From positions 10,027 to 15,787 of the forward strand of contig DIHI01000047.1 of NCBI GenBank assembly GCA_002420085.1: DNA of 5,761 nucleotides, in the 5' to 3' direction. Below, piece after piece: positions 1 to 5,761 of this stretch. Source of the DNA: Lysobacterales bacterium UBA5700. GTDB taxonomy: Bacteria > Pseudomonadota > Gammaproteobacteria > Xanthomonadales > Xanthomonadaceae. Within the stretch, counting starts at the first letter, position 1; each line of letters starts with the position of its first letter. A program made the position numbers and the translations under genes. Under the pieces are notes generated by a model. The model ran no database searches, was not told the origin of the DNA, and saw only the letters and a list, made by a program, of their open reading frames with translations.

Positions 1-845
1 CCCGGCTGCTTCTTGAGCGCAGCGATCACCGATTTCAGGCGTTTCTCGAAGTCGCCGCGATACTTGGTACCGGCGACCAGGGCACCGAGGTCGAGCGCGT
101 AGATGACCGCATCGGCCAGCACCTCCGGTACCTCGCGATCGACGATCCGCTTGGCCAGCCCTTCGGCCAGGGCGGTCTTGCCGACCCCGGATTCACCAAC
201 CAGCAAGGGATTGTTCTTGCGCCGCCGGCACAACACCTGGATGGTGCGCTCGACTTCCTCGGCCCGCCCGATCAATGGGTCGATCCTGCCTTCCAGAGCC
301 AGGGCGTTGAGGTTGCTGGCAAATTCATTCAACGGACTGCTGCGGCCTTCGCCACCCTCGCCCTCACCGTCACGCTCGGCATCGGAATCGGGCTTCTCGG
401 CACTGCTGTCGCTCAGTCGGCTGACGCCATGCGCGATGTAGTTGACCACATCGAGCCGGGTGATTTCCTGACGGCCCAGGAAGTAGACGGCATGGGAATC
501 CTTCTCGCCGAAGATCGCGACCAGGACGTTGGCGCCGGTCACTTCCTTGCGGCCGGATGACTGCACATGGTAGACCGCGCGTTGCAGCACGCGCTGGAAT
601 CCGAGGGTCGGCTGGGTATCGCGGCCGTCACCCTCGGGCAGCACCGGCACGGTCTCGACGATCACCTGATCGAGGTCGTGGGCCAATCGATCGAAGTCGG
701 TGCCACAGGCACGCAACACCCCGGCGGCCGAGGGATTTTCCAGCAGGGCCAGCAACAGATGTTCGACCGTCATGAACTCGTGACGGGCATCGCGGGCCTT
801 CTTGTAGCACTGGCTGATGGTGAATTCGAGGTCTTTGCTGAACAT
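1..845 (-). CDS. clpA: ATP-dependent Clp protease ATP-binding subunit ClpA (N-terminal part, runs off the left edge)
   Basis: ClpA is the cytoplasmic AAA+ hexameric unfoldase that feeds proteins to the ClpP peptidase and works with the adaptor ClpS. The visible 281 codons cover the Clp N-domain (about residues 1-145, with the conserved stretch [14 protein letters not shown] near 22-35), an acidic Gly/Glu/Ser linker (about 146-172), then the start of the first ATPase domain with IDPLIGR (188-194), [19 protein letters not shown] ending in the Walker A motif GESGVGKT at 217-224, and [11 protein letters not shown]. The first Walker B, the second ATPase domain and the ClpP-binding loop lie outside the window. 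The full protein is usually about 750 residues. The ATG at 845 is chosen because it aligns with the family N-terminus and has GGAGG upstream. It follows clpS by 39 nt with no terminator, so the two are probably cotranscribed. The truncation is only the window edge; no frameshift is seen. Confidence 0.97.
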   Translation of the reverse strand, partial: MFSKDLEFTISQCYKKARDARHEFMTVEHLLLALLENPSAAGVLRACGTDFDRLAHDLDQVIVETVPVLPEGDGRDTQPTLGFQRVLQRAVYHVQSSGRKEVTGANVLVAIFGEKDSHAVYFLGRQEITRLDVVNYIAHGVSRLSDSSAEKPDSDAERDGEGEGGEGRSSPLNEFASNLNALALEGRIDPLIGRAEEVERTIQVLCRRRKNNPLLVGESGVGKTALAEGLAKRIVDREVPEVLADAVIYALDLGALVAGTKYRGDFEKRLKSVIAALKKQP

Positions 846-854
846 GATGTCGGG

Positions 855-859
855 CCTCC
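855..859 (-). promoter_or_regulatory. Shine-Dalgarno of clpA
   Basis: On the minus strand this reads GGAGG, nine bases before the ATG at 845. It supports that start and gives clpA its own strong ribosome-binding site inside the clpS-clpA transcript, so translation need not depend on coupling with clpS. Confidence 0.8.
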
Positions 860-884
860 GGGCCTGCGGTCGAGGCTGCGCCGC

Positions 885-1217
885 TCAGGCTTTTTCCATG
901 GTGCAGAGCAAGGGATGCTGATGTTGACGCGAAAATTCGTTGACCTGGGCCACCTTGGTCTCGGCAATCTCGCGGGTGAACACGCCGCACACGCCCTTGC
1001 CACGGGTATGGACGTGGAGCATCACCTGGGTCGCCCGTTCGCGGTTGAGGCTGAAGAAGATCTGCAACACCTCGACCACAAATTCCATGGGCGTGTAATC
1101 GTCATTGAGCAGAACCACCTGATACAGCGGCGGTCGGATCACCTCCGGTCGGGACTCGACCGCCAGCGCACCGTGCCGTTGCTCCTGATCGTGCTCGTGT
1201 TCGCGTTTCTCCGCCAT
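885..1217 (-). CDS. clpS: ATP-dependent Clp protease adaptor protein ClpS
   Basis: ClpS is a small cytoplasmic adaptor that binds the ClpA N-domain, delivers N-degron proteins (N-terminal Leu, Phe, Tyr, Trp) to ClpAP and blocks other substrates. The 110-residue product matches the family length (about 105-110). It has a charged, His/Glu-rich, probably disordered N-terminal tail (about 1-25), then the ClpS fold. Recognisable are [16 protein letters not shown] (36-51), [19 protein letters not shown] (68-86) and the C-terminal [10 protein letters not shown]. By alignment to E. coli from memory, the N-degron pocket residues Asn34, Asp35, Thr38, Met40 and His66 correspond to N38, D39, T42, M44 and H70, all present, so it should be functional. 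The ATG at 1217 gives the expected tail length but lacks a clear Shine-Dalgarno. The gene is upstream of clpA on the same strand and divergent from the Nudix gene. Confidence 0.97.
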   Translation of the reverse strand: MAEKREHEHDQEQRHGALAVESRPEVIRPPLYQVVLLNDDYTPMEFVVEVLQIFFSLNRERATQVMLHVHTRGKGVCGVFTREIAETKVAQVNEFSRQHQHPLLCTMEKA

Positions 1218-1251
1218 CGTTGTCTACGTCGTTCGGTTGATTCCGGCTGTC

Positions 1252-1282
1252 ACTATATGGCTGTTCCGCGACCGGGTTGCAA
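1252..1282 (-). promoter_or_regulatory. Candidate sigma70 promoter of clpS-clpA
   Basis: Reading the minus strand, TTGCAA (1282-1277) could be a -35 and TATAGT (1257-1252, five of six matches to TATAAT) a -10, separated by 19 bp. Transcription would start near 1245, leaving a leader of about 28 nt before the clpS ATG. The -10 is good and the position fits, but the spacing is long and the -35 matches only in part, so this is a plausible inference rather than a demonstrated promoter. Confidence 0.4.
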
Positions 1283-1324
1283 GGGTCGAGGCGCTGCAAT
1301 TCATGTACCATTTTCGCCGTGAAA

Positions 1325-1816
1325 ATGTCGGAAAATCCTAACAGCAGGCATCCTGGCCATCCGGACGCTGCGTTTTTCGGGCCGGACATCACGGTCGCCA
1401 CCGTGATCCTCCACGCCGGACGCCTGCTGGTGGTCGAGGAGATCGTGCGCGGTCAACGGGTGCTCAACCAACCGGCCGGCCACCTGGAACCGGGCGAGAG
1501 CCTGCACGCCGCCGCGATCCGGGAAACCCTCGAAGAAACCGGCTGGGACGTCCGACTCTGCCACTTCATCGGCGCCTACCAGTGGACCGCCGACCCGCCG
1601 CATCGCAGTTTCCTGCGTTTCGCGTTCGCCGCCGAGCCGATCCGGCATCATCCCGACCGGCCGCTCGATGACGGCATCGAGGCCGCGCTGTGGCTGACTC
1701 CGGGCGAACTCGCCGCACGCGCCGGACAGCATCGCAGTCCGATGGTCTGGCGCGTGGTCGCCGATTACCTGGCCGGCCAGCGGCTGCCGCTGGACAGCGT
1801 GGCCGCCATCGCATGA
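1325..1816 (+). CDS. nudJ: Nudix hydrolase, NudJ-like phosphatase
   Basis: The product is a cytoplasmic Nudix enzyme that should hydrolyse nucleoside or thiamine-precursor pyrophosphates using divalent metal; E. coli NudJ acts on HMP-PP and on NTPs/NDPs. With the ATG at 1325 it is 163 residues (E. coli NudJ is about 153). The Nudix box spans residues 52-74 and fits G-x5-E-x7-RE-x2-EE-x-G: G52, E58, R66, E67, E70, E71, G73. The stretch VLNQPAGHLEPGESL is typical of the NudJ group. One position is unusual: Thr68 follows the RE pair where a large aliphatic residue is normal. Translation could instead begin at GTG 1319, two codons upstream; the reading frame stays open to TTG 1277, but no start has a good Shine-Dalgarno. 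The gene lies 24 nt before mnmA, the partner it often has in gammaproteobacteria, and is probably the first gene of a nudJ-mnmA-hflD operon. The symbol rests on sequence plus this context; the true substrate cannot be read from the sequence. Confidence 0.9.
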   Translation: MSENPNSRHPGHPDAAFFGPDITVATVILHAGRLLVVEEIVRGQRVLNQPAGHLEPGESLHAAAIRETLEETGWDVRLCHFIGAYQWTADPPHRSFLRFAFAAEPIRHHPDRPLDDGIEAALWLTPGELAARAGQHRSPMVWRVVADYLAGQRLPLDSVAAIA

Positions 1817-1828
1817 AAGCGAGGCCAT

Positions 1829-1832
1829 GAGG
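1829..1832 (+). promoter_or_regulatory. Shine-Dalgarno of mnmA
   Basis: GAGG lies eight bases before the ATG at 1841, in the short gap after nudJ, and supports that ATG as the mnmA start. Confidence 0.65.
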
Positions 1833-1840
1833 TCGGCAGC

Positions 1841-3031
1841 ATGAGTGGACCGGAGATCGTGGTGGGGGTATCCGGCGGCGTCGATTCGTCGGTGTCGGCA
1901 CTGCTGCTGCAACGCGGCGGACGCCGGGTGGCCGGCCTGTTCATGCAGAACTGGGAAGACGACGGCTCGGGCGAATGCCGTGCCGAGAGCGATCGTCGCG
2001 ATGCGGTGGCGGTGTGCGGCCGACTGGGCATCCCGATCCACCAGCGCAACTTCGCTCGCGAATACTGGACCAGCGTGTTCGAGCATTTCATCGCCGAGTA
2101 TCGGGCCGGCCGCACACCCAACCCGGACGTGCTGTGCAATCGCGAGATCAAGTTCAAGACCTTCCTCGAACATGCCCAGGCACTCGGCGCCGAGCGCATC
2201 GCGACCGGTCACTACGCCCGGATCGATTGTCGGGACGGGGTTTTTCGTCTGCTGCGCGGCGTCGATGGTGACAAGGACCAGAGCTATTTCCTGCACCAGT
2301 TGGGTCAGGCGCAACTGGCGGTCACCGAGTTCCCGATCGGTGAACTGCGCAAGGCCGAGGTCCGCCGACTGGCCCTCGAAGCCGGCTTGCCGACCGCCGG
2401 CAAGAAGGATTCGACCGGCATCTGCTTCATCGGCGAGCGCGATTTCCGGACCTTCCTGGCCCGTTACCTGCCGGCCCAGCCCGGCGAGATCCGCAGCGTC
2501 GAAGGGCAACTGCTCGGCCAGCATTCCGGAGCCTTCTACTACACCATCGGCCAGCGCGAGGGCCTGCACATCGGCGGCGTGCGTGGCCGCGACCAAGCCC
2601 CCTGGTACGTGGTCGGCAAGGATGTCGAGCGCAATCTGATCGTGGTCGATCAGGGCAGCGACAGCCCCTGGCTGCGATCGCAGGTGATCGTCACCGAGCC
2701 GGCCCATTGGGTCGCCGGCAGTTCACCGGGATCGGTCTTTCGCTGCACCGGCAAGACCCGATATCGCCAGGCTGATCGCCCGTGCCAGGTGCAGGTGCAG
2801 CCCGACGGCCGACTCACCGTGCGCTTCGATCAGGCCCAACGCGCGGTCGCGCCCGGCCAGTCACTGGTGCTGTACGACAATACCTGCTGCCTGGGTGGTG
2901 CGATCATCGCCAGCACCGATGCCCCAGGTGAACGCGCCGGCGAGTTCCAGGCCGGCTGCCCGCAGGCCGCTGCCATCGACCGACCCGACCCGACCCGCCA
3001 CGATCGCCCACTGCCCACCGCCGGATCATGA
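1841..3031 (+). CDS. mnmA: tRNA-specific 2-thiouridylase MnmA
   Basis: MnmA (formerly TrmU) adds sulfur to carbon 2 of the wobble uridine of tRNA Lys, Glu and Gln (the s2U of mnm5s2U34), using ATP to adenylate the base and persulfide sulfur relayed by the Tus proteins. The N-terminal ATP-pyrophosphatase domain opens with the PP-loop SGGVDSS (11-17), followed by [10 protein letters not shown] (32-41). The two catalytic cysteines are visible: C99 in [13 protein letters not shown] and C195 in [21 protein letters not shown] (123-127) and DKDQSYFL (144-151) are also family signatures. The middle and C-terminal beta-barrel domains follow ([15 protein letters not shown], then CLGGAII at 350-356). 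At 396 residues it is longer than E. coli MnmA (about 368) because of a 40-residue Pro/Ala/Arg-rich tail after residue 356, encoded partly by a CGACC repeat. Start and Shine-Dalgarno agree with the family N-terminus. Its stop overlaps the hflD start by four bases. Confidence 0.98.
   Translation: MSGPEIVVGVSGGVDSSVSALLLQRGGRRVAGLFMQNWEDDGSGECRAESDRRDAVAVCGRLGIPIHQRNFAREYWTSVFEHFIAEYRAGRTPNPDVLCNREIKFKTFLEHAQALGAERIATGHYARIDCRDGVFRLLRGVDGDKDQSYFLHQLGQAQLAVTEFPIGELRKAEVRRLALEAGLPTAGKKDSTGICFIGERDFRTFLARYLPAQPGEIRSVEGQLLGQHSGAFYYTIGQREGLHIGGVRGRDQAPWYVVGKDVERNLIVVDQGSDSPWLRSQVIVTEPAHWVAGSSPGSVFRCTGKTRYRQADRPCQVQVQPDGRLTVRFDQAQRAVAPGQSLVLYDNTCCLGGAIIASTDAPGERAGEFQAGCPQAAAIDRPDPTRHDRPLPTAGS
2977..2995 (+). 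repeat. Short CGACC pentamer tandem repeat inside the mnmA tail
   Basis: The bases read CGAC followed by three perfect CGACC units and then CGCC. A five-base unit is not a multiple of three, so gain or loss of one unit would shift the frame of the last roughly 17 mnmA codons and of the overlapping stop. It encodes part of the IDRPDPTR stretch. This may be only chance repetition in GC-rich DNA. Confidence 0.6.
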
Positions 3032-3651
3032 CCAATCACGATTACCGCGATCGCGCCATCGCCCTGGCTGCCCTGTTGCAGGCAGCCCGCACCGCCCAGC
3101 GGATCGCCGAAACCGGCGAAGCCAATGCCGCTTCGGTCGGTACCCTGATCGACAGCGTGTTCCGCTTCGATGCCGAAAGCAGCGCCGACATCTACGGTGG
3201 CACATCGGGCATCTGGCCGGGACTGCGCGATCTGATCGGCATGCTCGAACGTGGCGATCAGCGCGACTCCGGGATCGGCCGGATCGCCGGTGCGGTGCTG
3301 CGGCTCGAACGCCGCTTCATCGGCAATCAGACCCTGTCCGAGCGTGTCCATGCCGGACTTGCCGAGATCGCGCACGAACACCAGCAGCAGGGACCGACCC
3401 ACCCGCAGGTGCTTGCCCGGCTGGGCGAACTGTACGCCGCGACGATCAGCCAGATCGAGCCGCGTGTCCAGGTTCATGGCAATCCGACCTACCTGACCCA
3501 GCCACAGGTGGTTGCCGAAATCCGCGCCGTGTTGTTTGCCGCCTTGCGCGCGGCGGTGCTCTGGCGCCAGGTCGGCGGCAACTACTGGAACCTGCTGCTG
3601 CGCCGGCAGCCGCTGCTGGCTGCGGCTCGGGAGTTGCTGGCCGGGCATTGA
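3028..3651 (+). CDS. hflD: High frequency lysogenization protein HflD homologue
   Basis: HflD is a helical protein reported at the inner face of the membrane in E. coli, where it binds the lambda CII activator and affects lysogenization; its normal cellular job is not well defined. The 207-residue product is close to E. coli HflD (213). It begins with the family-like [20 protein letters not shown] (8-27), has VFRFDAES and [18 protein letters not shown] (56-73), LRLERRFI (91-98), then the best conserved part: PRVQVHGNP (145-153), LTQPQV (156-161) and [11 protein letters not shown] (174-184). No signal peptide or clear transmembrane segment is seen. The ATG overlaps the mnmA stop (ATGA) and has only a weak upstream GGA, so translation is probably coupled to mnmA. 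In many gammaproteobacteria purB follows; here acnA does. Confidence 0.93.
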   Translation: MTNHDYRDRAIALAALLQAARTAQRIAETGEANAASVGTLIDSVFRFDAESSADIYGGTSGIWPGLRDLIGMLERGDQRDSGIGRIAGAVLRLERRFIGNQTLSERVHAGLAEIAHEHQQQGPTHPQVLARLGELYAATISQIEPRVQVHGNPTYLTQPQVVAEIRAVLFAALRAAVLWRQVGGNYWNLLLRRQPLLAAARELLAGH

Positions 3652-3678
3652 GCCCTGGGGGACCGCCGTGGCGCGGGC

Positions 3679-3684
3679 TATAAT
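3679..3684 (+). promoter_or_regulatory. Candidate -10 element of the acnA promoter
   Basis: A perfect TATAAT sits 47 bases before the acnA ATG, just after the hflD stop. The region 17 bp upstream (around 3656-3661, TGGGGG) does not resemble TTGACA. The base immediately before the hexamer is C, a feature favoured by stationary-phase sigma S, and E. coli acnA is known to be stress and stationary-phase controlled. A start of transcription near 3691 would give a leader of about 40 nt. That acnA has its own promoter is likely; sigma S or activator dependence is inference. Confidence 0.55.
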
Positions 3685-3700
3685 GGAGGATTGAGTTCAG

Positions 3701-3720
3701 CCCCCTCCGCCCTCTCTGTC
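3701..3720 (+). other. Pyrimidine-rich tract in the acnA leader
   Basis: Eighteen of these 20 bases are C or T, directly before the acnA Shine-Dalgarno. CTCC at 3705-3708 is complementary to GGAG at 3722-3725, with a 13-base loop between, so a weak hairpin could mask the ribosome-binding site. A regulatory role is speculative. Confidence 0.3.
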
Positions 3721-3725
3721 AGGAG
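3721..3725 (+). promoter_or_regulatory. Shine-Dalgarno of acnA
   Basis: AGGAG lies six bases before the ATG at 3732 and fixes that codon as the start; the resulting N-terminus also matches the AcnA family. Confidence 0.85.
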
Positions 3726-3731
3726 CCATCC

Positions 3732-5761
<2,030 letters not shown>

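Noticed and set aside
567..1322. 251-codon open frame on the plus strand
   Set aside because: It is antisense to the start of clpA and all of clpS, both of which have strong family matches.
1277..1324. Longer nudJ reading from TTG 1277 with 16 extra residues
   Set aside because: TTG is a rare start, no Shine-Dalgarno precedes it, and the extra residues do not resemble a Nudix N-terminus. ATG 1325 or GTG 1319 is more likely.
1827..1844. Five-codon upstream ORF whose TGA overlaps the mnmA start
   Set aside because: Its ATG has no usable ribosome-binding site at proper distance, and so short a frame is expected by chance; the GAGG inside it serves mnmA.
1301..2707. 468-codon open frame on the minus strand
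   Set aside because: It is antisense to both nudJ and mnmA, has no family features, and is explained by GC-rich third positions in the real genes.
2830..3648. 272-codon open frame on the minus strand
   Set aside because: It is antisense to hflD and the mnmA 3' end, and its sequence is a shadow of their codons.
3652..3678. Possible terminator after hflD
   Set aside because: No GC-rich stem followed by a T run is present, so read-through from hflD into acnA remains possible.

Overview
The window is an ordinary-looking, high-GC chromosomal core segment. The proteins match gammaproteobacterial families, and the ClpS and MnmA sequences look most like those of Xanthomonadales and relatives. That placement comes from remembered family sequences, not a search. 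No mobile element, CRISPR array, tRNA, rRNA or obvious horizontally acquired block is visible, and I see no new system here.

Layout. On the minus strand, reading leftward from about 1217, clpS (adaptor) is followed 39 nt later by clpA (AAA+ unfoldase), which runs off the left edge after 281 codons. Together they recognise and unfold substrates for the ClpP protease. On the plus strand, divergent from clpS across a 107-bp intergenic region, lies a tight cluster: a NudJ-like Nudix hydrolase, mnmA (tRNA 2-thiouridylase, 24 nt later) and hflD (start codon overlapping the mnmA stop as ATGA). After an 80-bp gap holding a perfect TATAAT box and a clear Shine-Dalgarno, acnA (aconitase A, 4Fe-4S) starts at 3732. 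It stays open to the right edge, with 676 complete codons of about 890 expected.

Context. From general knowledge, nudJ-mnmA-hflD is a conserved gammaproteobacterial cluster normally followed by purB, and in pseudomonads the clpSA, icd and mnmA genes lie close together. Here clpS and nudJ are direct divergent neighbours, and hflD is followed by acnA instead of purB. The order is therefore a local variant of a familiar neighbourhood.

Points that merit a second look are modest: a 40-residue C-terminal extension on MnmA whose coding DNA carries a CGACC pentamer repeat, the acnA promoter and pyrimidine-rich leader, and the weak ribosome-binding signals of both divergent genes at the clpS/nudJ junction. 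The many long antisense reading frames are by-products of high-GC codon use.
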